DNA from: Candidatus Zambryskibacteria bacterium RIFCSPLOWO2_01_FULL_39_39
GTDB taxonomy: Bacteria; Patescibacteriota; Minisyncoccia; Phycocordibacterales; WO2-35-19
Assembly: GCA_001823925.1 (NCBI GenBank)
Contig: MHWB01000001.1
Coordinates: 1 to 35,765 of the forward strand
Direction of reading: 5' to 3'
DNA: 35,765 bases
Positions 1 to 6,353 of the stretch are shown one piece after another; within the stretch, counting starts at the first letter, position 1, and every line of letters begins with the position of its first letter. A program made the translations under genes and the position numbers. Below the pieces are notes generated by a model, which made no database searches, had not been told where the DNA came from, and saw only the letters and a list, made by a program, of their open reading frames with translations.

Positions 1-62
1 CGGTTCTTTGCCCTATAAGTTTTTACGAAATCGAGAACTTGAGTTTGCTTTTTTGTGAGCAT
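1..62 (-). CDS. lexA: LexA-like repressor, N-terminal fragment cut by window edge
   Basis: Reading leftward from an ATG at 62, the first 20 residues begin MLTKKQTQVLDFVKTY. This matches the start of LexA winged-helix domains (LTxKQxxVLDFIxxY). The gene runs off the window, so neither the rest of the DNA-binding domain nor the Ser/Lys self-cleavage domain can be seen. LexA represses DNA-damage genes and is inactivated by RecA-stimulated self-cleavage; uvrB, uvrA and uvrC lie 4-9 kb away in this window. A good promoter sits directly before the ATG. With only 20 residues the call rests on the N-terminal pattern alone; another winged-helix regulator is possible. Confidence 0.65.
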   Translation of the reverse strand, partial: MLTKKQTQVLDFVKTYRAKN

Positions 63-69
63 ATATAGT

Positions 70-98
70 ATTATAGAAAATAAATAGAAGGTATACAA
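70..98 (-). promoter_or_regulatory. Promoter of the lexA-like gene, leaderless type
   Basis: On the minus strand a TTGTAT -35 (98-93), a 17-base spacer and a perfect TATAAT -10 (75-70) are followed by only 7 bases before the ATG at 62. Transcription should start at or next to the start codon. The -35 lies inside an 11-base string AACTTGTATAC (101-91) that recurs at the uvrC promoter. Confidence 0.6.
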
Positions 99-159
99 GT
101 TAGTTTATCCACACCTCCTATTTCAAAGGTCGAAATTATTAATCAATAAGAATAAATTT

Positions 160-1092
160 ATGCGTTTGCGATTGATGGATAGAGGAACAGCCACAAGTGT
201 CGCATACGACACGGTAGAAAACGAAAAGATTTACGAAAGAGCAGTTGTTTGTATAAGAGAGAGTGACAGGATTTATAAAGTTATATCAATTTCTTCGAGT
301 GAAAGAGACGAAAGTATTTACGCTTTTTTCAATTATTGCACCAGAAATGATGCTCATATCGTTCGCTTTGAGCACAGAAACAGACGTGGCGGGGTACAGA
401 AAATAGATCCGTCACAAACTACTCACGAATTTATTGTTGATTCAAACGCAAAACTCTCAATACATAAAAGTGGTTTTGTGCAACTGTCGGGAAACAAAAT
501 AGAATCTGGTGTGGACGACATGACTGGAAAACCAAAAGGAATCGGGGTATTTTCTTCACCTCTTGATACACCGATAGAAAGTGGGCCGACTTTCGGATTT
601 CAATGTTGGGGGATAGATAAAGGTTTTACTGAATTGACCTCAAGAAAGAAGGGGGTTCAGTACATAATTTTGGATAAGGCCGAGAATGATTTTCGGTCGA
701 GAGAAATAGAGAAAAATAAACAACCGAATACCTATGTTTTGGAATTTTTCGTGTTTCCAAAAGCGGCATCTAGTTACGTCTACGAATATCGTGACAGAGG
801 GCCTCATATAAATCATGTAGTTCATAACTACCTGCACGAGCCAGGAGCTTTATTTGCACATCCGGTGGTGGATCTACGTTTCTTTGGTGGTGTAATCGCA
901 ATATCTCCATTTTGGAATTGGACTGGATTTGCAGACGATTCCGAGTTTGGGTATTGCATCGGCAGTCCGGGTGGAGCAGATTCAATACACGATAAAACAA
1001 AAGCAGGATATCAGTTCTTTTTGTTATGTCCTCGCAGTATTCCAGCACTTCAAAATAAGGCTGAAAAGTTTGACAAATTGGAGCGAGAATAA
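160..1092 (+). CDS. Hypothetical protein, 310 residues
   Basis: No family recognised. The product is soluble-looking: no signal peptide and no obvious membrane span. It is rich in charged residues at the N-terminus and in aromatics and glycine in the second half (for example FFGGVIAISPFWNW near residues 245-258, then a CIGSPGG stretch). No catalytic motif can be assigned. It is transcribed away from the lexA-like gene, with about 97 bases between the two starts. It lacks a clear ribosome binding site; AATAAATTT precedes the ATG. The open frame over 930 bases with no competing strong reading frame supports it being real. It is followed by the repeat remnant at 1146-1313 rather than by an operon partner. 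Confidence 0.6.
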   Translation: MRLRLMDRGTATSVAYDTVENEKIYERAVVCIRESDRIYKVISISSSERDESIYAFFNYCTRNDAHIVRFEHRNRRGGVQKIDPSQTTHEFIVDSNAKLSIHKSGFVQLSGNKIESGVDDMTGKPKGIGVFSSPLDTPIESGPTFGFQCWGIDKGFTELTSRKKGVQYIILDKAENDFRSREIEKNKQPNTYVLEFFVFPKAASSYVYEYRDRGPHINHVVHNYLHEPGALFAHPVVDLRFFGGVIAISPFWNWTGFADDSEFGYCIGSPGGADSIHDKTKAGYQFFLLCPRSIPALQNKAEKFDKLERE

Positions 1093-1145
1093 ACTTCCAA
1101 TAACATGATTGTGTTAGTGGATAGTCTCATGTAGACAGAAGAAGT

Positions 1146-1313
1146 TTAGACTGAATAATCCACCTCGTTCTTACCCTTCGTTGACTTCGGCTTCGGTACT
1201 TCAAACCATTGAGGGTGTTGCTTGAACATAGCCCGCAATTCACGTATGCTTTTATCAAGATCCTTGAACTTGAGCCATGTTTTTGGTTCAAACTTCCGGA
1301 CATCGTCTCCGCC
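1146..1313 (-). pseudogene. C-terminal remnant of an unknown protein, copy 1
   Basis: The minus strand reads GGDDVRKFEPKTWLKF, then KDLDKSIRELRAMFKQ, then HPQWFEVPKPKS, ending EVDYSV and a stop at 1148-1146. A clearly homologous tail lies at 3620-3823. No ATG opens this frame; upstream it runs into the long hairpin at 1285-1395. Both copies look like the preserved 3' end of a once longer gene, or a short domain carried as a repeat. The parent function is unknown. Confidence 0.6.
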
Positions 1314-1395
1314 TTCGGTCCGCAGTAGCGGACCTTCGGCGTGACGAAGTCCGCTAGAAGGGACGCGAAGGCGACCAGATGTCCAAGTTCGAGCC
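1285..1395. repeat. Long imperfect hairpin about 111 bases
   Basis: Nested inverted repeats span the whole segment. The outer arms are GGTTCAAACTTCCGGACATC (1285-1304) against GATGTCCAAGTTCGAGCC (1378-1395). Further in are GCCTTCG/CGAAGGC and GTCC/GGAC. The inner stem is TAGCGGAC (1326-1333) with GTCCGCTA (1349-1356), extended by TTCG/CGAA. The outer left arm is also the VRKFEP codons of the remnant gene, so the structure joins coding remnant and intergenic DNA. It could be a palindromic element or a structured transcript end; there is no T-run. Confidence 0.6.
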
Positions 1396-1435
1396 TTAGT
1401 GTTTGCAATGTATTTTGGCCCTAAAATTATTTTAT

Positions 1436-2020
1436 ATGAAAAAGGTGATTATAATTCCTGGTCTAGGAGATAAAGTAAAATGGACAAAAATAGCGACAAG
1501 AAATTGGCGCGAGCATGGAATTGAACCGATTATATATTCAATGAATTGGCATGATGGTGAAAGTTTTAAAATAAAATTAAACAAATTGGTTAAGCTCGCA
1601 GATAGTCTTTCAAAAGAGGGGTCTAAAATTTCAGTAATAGGTTGTAGCGCTGGAGCAAGTGTGGCTTTGAATTTATTTATTAAACGTCAAAATATTATTG
1701 ATAGAGTTGTCAGTGTTTGCGGAAGATTAAGAAAAGGTCACCAGACAGGTTTTAGATCACTAGAAACTAGAGCAAAAACAAGCCCCGCTTTTATGGAATC
1801 CGTTGAACTCTTTGAGAGTCAGGAGAAAAATTTAAATAAGGATCAAAGAAAAATAATTATGACAATAAGACCCTTGTTTGGTGACGAACTTGTCCCTTCT
1901 GATACCGCAGTTATTAAAGATGGGCAAAACATAACAGTACCAACAATTGAACACTCCCTCAGCATTTACATGGCTTTAAGTATTTTCTCTAAACCACTAA
2001 TTAATTTTTTGAATAAATAA
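1436..2020 (+). CDS. Alpha/beta hydrolase family protein
   Basis: A 194-residue protein starting MKKVIIIPGLGD. The opening beta strand followed by PGLG resembles an oxyanion-loop motif, and Gly69-Cys-Ser71-Ala-Gly73 is the nucleophile elbow (GxSxG). A late His in TIEHSLSIY is the likely catalytic His and a preceding Asp the likely acid. The size is near that of small RBBP9/YdeN-like serine hydrolases. Substrate unknown. I chose the ATG at 1436 over one 33 bases upstream because the hydrolase fold begins there and a TAAAAT box lies 8 bases before it. Its stop is 2 bases before the next ATG, so the two genes are probably co-transcribed. Confidence 0.75.
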   Translation: MKKVIIIPGLGDKVKWTKIATRNWREHGIEPIIYSMNWHDGESFKIKLNKLVKLADSLSKEGSKISVIGCSAGASVALNLFIKRQNIIDRVVSVCGRLRKGHQTGFRSLETRAKTSPAFMESVELFESQEKNLNKDQRKIIMTIRPLFGDELVPSDTAVIKDGQNITVPTIEHSLSIYMALSIFSKPLINFLNK

Positions 2021-2022
2021 AT

Positions 2023-2370
2023 ATGAATTCTTTAGAAAAATACAAAATATTATTTTTGGCAAATCTAGTTTTTATGGTGCATATTGCATTGGTCCTAGTA
2101 ATTTTATTTGGTTGGCATTTCGAATCTATCCACACTATCTACGTTTTAATCCTCATAATTACACTGATTTCTGAATTATTTTTAGGGTACTGTCTTTTAA
2201 CTAAATTGGAGTTTGATTTGCGGAAAAAACTTGATCCTGCTTTAAATTATGACTCTTCTTTTATAAGCTACTATGGTTACAGATTGCTTGGATTGAATAT
2301 CCCCGGTAAATATATTCGTTACCCAGCTATTATTTTTCTTGTGGTGTCCTTATTTATCGCTTTAAAATAG
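2023..2370 (+). CDS. Small membrane protein, DUF2784-like
   Basis: A 115-residue protein with about three hydrophobic helices: residues about 10-33, 38-60 and 98-114. After the second helix it reads YCLLTKLEFDLRKK, then a Tyr, then SSFISYY. This resembles the DUF2784 pattern CPLTxLExxLR...Y..xFI.xY, so I place it there tentatively. Function unknown. It starts 2 bases after the hydrolase stop, which suggests translational coupling and a shared role, perhaps at the membrane. Confidence 0.6.
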   Translation: MNSLEKYKILFLANLVFMVHIALVLVILFGWHFESIHTIYVLILIITLISELFLGYCLLTKLEFDLRKKLDPALNYDSSFISYYGYRLLGLNIPGKYIRYPAIIFLVVSLFIALK

Positions 2371-2391
2371 ATCCGTCTATGTAGATAAGTG

Positions 2392-2778
2392 TTAAATGCT
2401 AGAATCTATGGTCTTAAGATATTCCTTAATCTTCAGACGATTCTCGTTTTCTTGTTCAGACTTAAAATACATTTCTATAAAAATCACCTCGAGCTTTTGG
2501 ATATGGAAAAAATAAATAACACGTATTCCACTTTTTACACCTCTACCCTTAAGTGATCGGCAAGCAAATTTCTTTATTTTAAATACTTGATAAGTATCGG
2601 AACAGAAATCTGGAATCGGAAAAACAGCATGGTTGTCTATCTTTTTTAAGTGAAATAACTCTATCGCAGCTCTTTTAACAAGCCCTAGGTCTTCTAACAG
2701 ACTAGGGAATTTCTTAGCTAGTCTTTTGAGATCCTTATCAAAAGCATCAATTGAGTTATAAGTTATTTGTGGCTCCAT
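2392..2778 (-). CDS. RelE/ParE-fold toxin of a toxin-antitoxin pair
   Basis: A 128-residue basic protein. The N-terminal helices contain FDKDLKRLAKKFPSL. A beta-rich core follows, with YQVFKIKKFACRSLKG, then GIRVIYFFH and EVIFIEMYFKSE. This is the order expected for RelE/HigB-type mRNA interferases: helix pair, then strands with a conserved Arg in RVIYFF. RelE-type toxins cut mRNA in the ribosome A site, but activity here is inferred from fold and context only. It overlaps the 3' end of the antitoxin gene by 23 bases, so the antitoxin is made first from the same mRNA. Confidence 0.75.
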   Translation of the reverse strand: MEPQITYNSIDAFDKDLKRLAKKFPSLLEDLGLVKRAAIELFHLKKIDNHAVFPIPDFCSDTYQVFKIKKFACRSLKGRGVKSGIRVIYFFHIQKLEVIFIEMYFKSEQENENRLKIKEYLKTIDSSI

Positions 2779-3547
2779 CGTAGTCTCTTACAGAAGTATC
2801 GCCTGTACGGTAGAATACCGACTCATATTCAATTGGTTTACCATCTTCGGCCACAATCCAAGGTACATCTTTATGGGAATAATCCCGCATTTCTGAAGCA
2901 TTCTTATCAGAAAGACGTGCTAATACATCATCAATATGTTTGATTTCTTGGGCCGAAAGTTTAGATAAATTGGCTGATCTATGTGGTAGATATTTCGTTT
3001 GTTCTTTTTCAAAATACTTACTCTTAACCTCCTCGAGTTCATCCTGATCCATCATTTGTTTCGCAAGTTTAATGAATTCAACAGGTGTCGGTCCAAAATG
3101 ATTTTTTATATAAGTGGCTCCAACTAGTTGGTCTTCATATTTTTCGTAATAGTCAAAATCTATAAAGTAAAGAAGTTTATACAGCACCCCCATCCCCACA
3201 TTAGATTTGCCTCCTACTTTTTCTAAAATGTATAACAAAACTTCTTTGAATTTATCAAGTTTCTTTTGCGGGATGCTAATTCTGATAGTCTCCTCTTTCT
3301 TGAGGGTTTCCTTGAAAGTCTTTTTTATATCAACCTCAATTTGTTGGGTCGGACTACCTTTTATTAAAGAGTCTAAGGTAATCCCATATAAGTCAGAAAC
3401 AATTTTTGCTTGCGATAAAGTAAGGTCCTTTTCTCCCTTTTCTATCAACGAGTAAGAAGGCCTCGACAAATCAAGTTGTCTGGCCACTTCTTCCTGGGAA
3501 AAACCTTTTTTCTCTCGCAAGAGCTTTAACAACTCTGGCTTTATCAT
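2756..3547 (-). CDS. HTH-Panacea (SocA/DUF4065-like) antitoxin
   Basis: A 263-residue two-domain protein. Residues about 5-62 are an XRE-type helix-turn-helix (LLREKKGFSQEEVARQLDLS, then YSLIEKGEKDLTLSQA). After a charged linker, residues about 95-240 resemble the Panacea domain: VLYKLLYFIDFDYYEKY, then GATYIKNHFGPTPVEF and a C-terminal helical part with DYSHKDVPW. Panacea is established as an antitoxin domain that pairs with many unrelated toxins, often fused to a DNA-binding domain. Here it precedes and overlaps a RelE-like toxin gene. The HTH probably represses its own promoter, which lies immediately before the ATG. Confidence 0.85.
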   Translation of the reverse strand: MIKPELLKLLREKKGFSQEEVARQLDLSRPSYSLIEKGEKDLTLSQAKIVSDLYGITLDSLIKGSPTQQIEVDIKKTFKETLKKEETIRISIPQKKLDKFKEVLLYILEKVGGKSNVGMGVLYKLLYFIDFDYYEKYEDQLVGATYIKNHFGPTPVEFIKLAKQMMDQDELEEVKSKYFEKEQTKYLPHRSANLSKLSAQEIKHIDDVLARLSDKNASEMRDYSHKDVPWIVAEDGKPIEYESVFYRTGDTSVRDYDGATNNL

Positions 3548-3553
3548 GGTTAT

Positions 3554-3581
3554 AGTATATGCTTGTAAAGATTATTGTCAA
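3554..3581 (-). promoter_or_regulatory. Promoter of the toxin-antitoxin operon
   Basis: Perfect TTGACA -35 (3581-3576), 16-base spacer and TATACT -10 (3559-3554). The ATG follows after 6 bases, so the mRNA is predicted leaderless. It is the expected target of autoregulation by the HTH domain. Confidence 0.65.
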
Positions 3582-3619
3582 GATTACCTGTGAATAACTT
3601 TGACAACACCTGTTTTTAT

Positions 3620-3823
3620 TTAATTTACGGAGTAATCTACGGCATTTTGTCCCTTACCCGACTTTGGCTTCGGTACCTCAAACCATTCCGGATGAACTTT
3701 GTAGATTGCCCTTAATTCCTGTATACTTTTATCAATATCATCGAATTTGAGCCATGTTTGCCACCTTCGCACAAGGCTTCGGCGGGCCACAGTCGGTTCA
3801 AACTTCCGGACATCGTTACCGCC
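3620..3823 (-). pseudogene. C-terminal remnant of an unknown protein, copy 2
   Basis: The minus strand reads GGNDVRKFEP, then 12 extra residues (TVARRSLVRRWQ), then TWLKFDDIDKSIQELRAIY, then HPEWFEVPKPKS, ending DYSVN and a stop at 3622-3620. It is the diverged sister of 1146-1313. The extra 33 bases (about 3764-3796, rich in CTTCGGC) keep the frame. The remnant stops being alignable 3 bases before the uvrB start codon, so uvrB's upstream region is built from this repeat. Confidence 0.6.
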
Positions 3824-3825
3824 AT

Positions 3826-5964
3826 ATGAATTTTAAGATTAAAAGAGATTTTGAGCCAGCTGGTGACCAACCACAAGCGATTAAAAAGTTGGTGGAAGGT
3901 GTCAAAAAAGGTCTGAAACATCAGACTCTTTTGGGCGTGACCGGCAGTGGCAAGACTTTTACGGTGGCAAACGTTATCCAAGAAATTCAAAAACCGACAT
4001 TGGTTATCGCTCACAACAAAACATTGGCCGCCCAGCTGGCTCAGGAGTATCGAGAGTTTTTTCCCCAAAATGCCGTTCATTATTTTGTCTCATACTACGA
4101 CTACTACCAGCCGGAGGCTTATATGCCAGTCTCGGATACCTATATAGAAAAGGAAGCTATGATAAATGCGGAGATAGAACGTCTTCGGCACGCCTCTACC
4201 CAAGCACTCTTGACTCGCAAAGATGTGATTATTGTGGCCTCTGTCTCTTGTATTTATGGTCTAGGGTCGCCTTTGGAGTATGAAAAAGTAAATTTAAAAA
4301 TTAAAAAAGGTGATGATATTTCTCGAGCGGATTTTATCAGGAAGCTTATCGGCATCCATTTTGAAAGAACTTCAGCGGATTTGTCGCCGGGGCAATTTAG
4401 AGTGGTTGGTAACATAATAGAAATAATGCCGGTCTCGGAAAAGGTAGTTTATAGATTAGATATTTCAGATAATAAAATTGAAAGAATACAAAAAATAAAT
4501 GCAATTAGCAGAAGTATTTTAGAAGAAATAGAAGTATTATTCCTTTTTCCGGCGAAACATTTTATTTCTACTAAAGAGCAAAGTGAAAAAGCTTTCAAAA
4601 CTATCAAGGCGGAGCTCGCTTTGCGACTCAAACAATTTGAAAAAGAAGGAAAACTTTTGGAAGCAGAGAGACTCAAAAGACGCACCACCTATGATTTGGC
4701 TCTTATCCGCGAGATGGGGTATTGCAATGGCATTGAAAATTATTCTAGGCACTTTTCCGGCAAGCTTCCCGGTGAAGCGCCGGACACTTTGCTTTCGTAT
4801 TTTGGTTCGGATTTTATGACAATAATAGACGAGTCTCATGTGACCGTGCCACAAATAGGCGCGATGCATGCGGGGGACGAATCACGCAAACAGTCCCTGG
4901 TTGATTTTGGCTTTCGTCTACCAAGCGCCAAAGACAACAGACCTCTCAAATTTAAAGAATTTGAAGAGCGAGTTGGTCAAGTGATTTATACCAGCGCGAC
5001 TCCGGGCAAATATGAACTTGAAAAAAGTGGTTCAACGTCAAGTATTGGGCAAATGGTAGAGCAGGTGATACGCCCAACCGGCCTCATTGATCCGGAGATT
5101 TTGGTAAGACCGATTATTGAAAGTAAAATAACTCACCCCAACCCCTCTCTTACATTAAGAGAGGGGCGCGAACATTTAGAATCTAATTTTTCTGGTTCCC
5201 CCCTTAAGATAAGGGGGGCTAGGGGGGTTATGAAAAAAGATAAAGGTTACCCAGGTCAAATTGCGGATTTTATTATTGAGACAGAAAAAAATATCAAAGC
5301 TGGTGGCAGAGTCATCGCAACTACGCTCACCAAAAAAATGGCAGAAGATTTGTCAGAATATTTAAAAGAAAAGGGGATCAAAGCAGAGTATTTACATAGT
5401 GATATTAAAACCATTGAACGTATTGAAATACTCACAAATTTACGTAGAGGCACATTTGATTGTTTAGTGGGAGTAAATTTGCTTCGAGAGGGTTTAGACT
5501 TGCCGGAGGTAACTCTCATTGGTATTTTGGACGCTGATAAAGAAGGTTTTTTGCGCTCCGACACTTCCTTAATTCAAATCATTGGGCGAGCGGCTCGCAA
5601 TGTGCTTGGTAAAGTGATTTTGTATGCTGACACCGTGACCGGCTCTATGGAGCGGGCGATCAGCGAGACAAATCGTCGTCGTAGTATCCAAATCGCCCAC
5701 AACAAAAAACATGGGATTACTCCAAAAACTATTATAAAGAAAATTCAAGATATCACAGACCAACTTCGGAGCGATCATGAAAAGGCGGTGGCGGAACTTG
5801 TAAATATAGATAAAAATATTTTTGAAAAAGATACTAAAAAATTGAAAAAACTTATTACACAGAAAGAAAAACAAATGGAAGGCTCAGTAAAAATCTTAGA
5901 TTTTGAAACTGCCGCTCTATTGCGGGATGAGATTGAAGAACTTGAAAAATTGAAGATAAAATAA
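3826..5964 (+). CDS. uvrB: Excinuclease ABC subunit B
   Basis: A 712-residue UvrB, the helicase-like damage verifier of nucleotide excision repair; with UvrA it loads on lesions and then recruits UvrC. Visible motifs: RDFEPAGDQPQAI at the N-terminus, Walker A GVTGSGKT (37-44), the beta-hairpin region YYQPEAYMP, DEAD-type box IIDESH, TSATPG, helicase motifs TTLTKKMAEDL, GVNLLREGLDLPEV and IGRAARN, and a C-terminal UVR helix pair (FETAALLRDEIEEL) for UvrC or UvrA contact. I start at 3826 (MNFKIKRDFEPAG); an in-frame ATG at 3754 would add 24 residues derived from the repeat. No ribosome binding site is visible. Residues about 431-472 are an insertion absent from ordinary UvrB (VRPI to KGYPGQI). 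Confidence 0.97.
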   Translation: MNFKIKRDFEPAGDQPQAIKKLVEGVKKGLKHQTLLGVTGSGKTFTVANVIQEIQKPTLVIAHNKTLAAQLAQEYREFFPQNAVHYFVSYYDYYQPEAYMPVSDTYIEKEAMINAEIERLRHASTQALLTRKDVIIVASVSCIYGLGSPLEYEKVNLKIKKGDDISRADFIRKLIGIHFERTSADLSPGQFRVVGNIIEIMPVSEKVVYRLDISDNKIERIQKINAISRSILEEIEVLFLFPAKHFISTKEQSEKAFKTIKAELALRLKQFEKEGKLLEAERLKRRTTYDLALIREMGYCNGIENYSRHFSGKLPGEAPDTLLSYFGSDFMTIIDESHVTVPQIGAMHAGDESRKQSLVDFGFRLPSAKDNRPLKFKEFEERVGQVIYTSATPGKYELEKSGSTSSIGQMVEQVIRPTGLIDPEILVRPIIESKITHPNPSLTLREGREHLESNFSGSPLKIRGARGVMKKDKGYPGQIADFIIETEKNIKAGGRVIATTLTKKMAEDLSEYLKEKGIKAEYLHSDIKTIERIEILTNLRRGTFDCLVGVNLLREGLDLPEVTLIGILDADKEGFLRSDTSLIQIIGRAARNVLGKVILYADTVTGSMERAISETNRRRSIQIAHNKKHGITPKTIIKKIQDITDQLRSDHEKAVAELVNIDKNIFEKDTKKLKKLITQKEKQMEGSVKILDFETAALLRDEIEELEKLKIK
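5142..5218. repeat. Two palindromes inserted in frame in uvrB
   Basis: First palindrome: CCCCTCTCTT (5142-5151), 5-base loop, AAGAGAGGGG (5157-5166). Second: CCCCCCTT (5198-5205), 5-base loop, AAGGGGGG (5211-5218). The preceding ACCCCAA and the following CTAGGGGGG belong to the same type of repeat. They encode about 40 low-complexity residues (THPNPSLTLREGRE, then SGSPLKIRGARG) at a point where other UvrB proteins have a short linker. The frame is kept. Confidence 0.85.
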
Positions 5965-5982
5965 AAGTTTTCCACTTATTTT

Positions 5983-6012
5983 TTGACAGAACTTTTTTAA
6001 AATGAGTAAATA
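5983..6012 (+). promoter_or_regulatory. Promoter upstream of the small basic ORF
   Basis: Perfect TTGACA at 5983-5988 and a TAAATA -10 candidate at 6007-6012 with an 18-base spacer, 43 bases before the GTG start at 6055 and just after uvrB ends. Confidence 0.45.
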
Positions 6013-6054
6013 GTGAGCGGGTAGTACAAACTTGTTTTAGAGAGGTGATTATTG

Positions 6055-6177
6055 GTGTGGAAAAAACGGAATCGTCGACTTAGACAGCGACCACGAGCTC
6101 TCTGGCGTATTGGGACAAAGATCCCAAAGGCTAGCCCAAAACCAACAAATCAAATTGCTCTCAAGAAAGCTTCTTGA
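6055..6177 (+). CDS. Small basic protein candidate, 40 residues
   Basis: GTG-started frame reading (M)WKKRNRRLRQRPRALWRIG, then TKIPKASPKPTNQIALKKAS. About a third of residues are Lys or Arg. GAGGTGAT at 6042-6049 is a perfect match to the 16S anti-Shine-Dalgarno, 5 bases before the GTG. A promoter lies upstream and a terminator downstream, so it forms its own small transcription unit. The last codons coincide with a perfect hairpin: GCTCTCAAGAA, 3-base loop, TTCTTGAGAGC. The unit could be a nucleic-acid-binding small protein, a leader peptide, or a structured RNA whose reading frame is incidental. No family recognised. Confidence 0.4.
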   Translation: MWKKRNRRLRQRPRALWRIGTKIPKASPKPTNQIALKKAS

Positions 6178-6233
6178 GAGCGTACTAAACCAGCCACAGA
6201 GCTGGGAAAGCGGTAAGCATTTTTTGTACTCAC

Positions 6234-6264
6234 GGCCCGTCCTTTTGGATGGGCCAATATTTTT
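6234..6264 (+). terminator. Rho-independent terminator before uvrA
   Basis: GGCCCGTCC (6234-6242), TTTT loop, GGATGGGCC (6247-6255), then AATATTTTTT. It closes the small ORF transcript. Confidence 0.75.
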
Positions 6265-6277
6265 TGCAAAATTGTGT

Positions 6278-6333
6278 TATAATACCTCCTGCGGTTGGCT
6301 TTAATCCAACTTCACCCCTATAGGCGCAACCAT
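6278..6333 (+). promoter_or_regulatory. uvrA -10 box and leader with two hairpins
   Basis: TATAAT at 6278-6283 with no convincing -35. The roughly 65-base leader holds GTTGG/CCAAC and then CACCCCTAT with ATAGGTG. No ribosome binding site is visible before the ATG at 6354. Confidence 0.45.
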
Positions 6334-6353
6334 AGGTGTATTTATGTATATTT

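Noticed and set aside
1127-1408. 93-residue minus-strand frame
   Set aside because: It is out of frame with the homologous tail shared by the 1146 and 3620 copies and reads mostly through the long hairpin.
3754-3825. Upstream in-frame ATG giving UvrB 24 extra residues
   Set aside because: The extra codons come from the antisense of the duplicated gene tail and its insert; conserved UvrB sequence begins at the ATG at 3826.
6000-6340. Riboswitch or T-box upstream of uvrA
   Set aside because: Hairpins exist but I see no conserved T-box or riboswitch core, and a repair gene is not a typical target.
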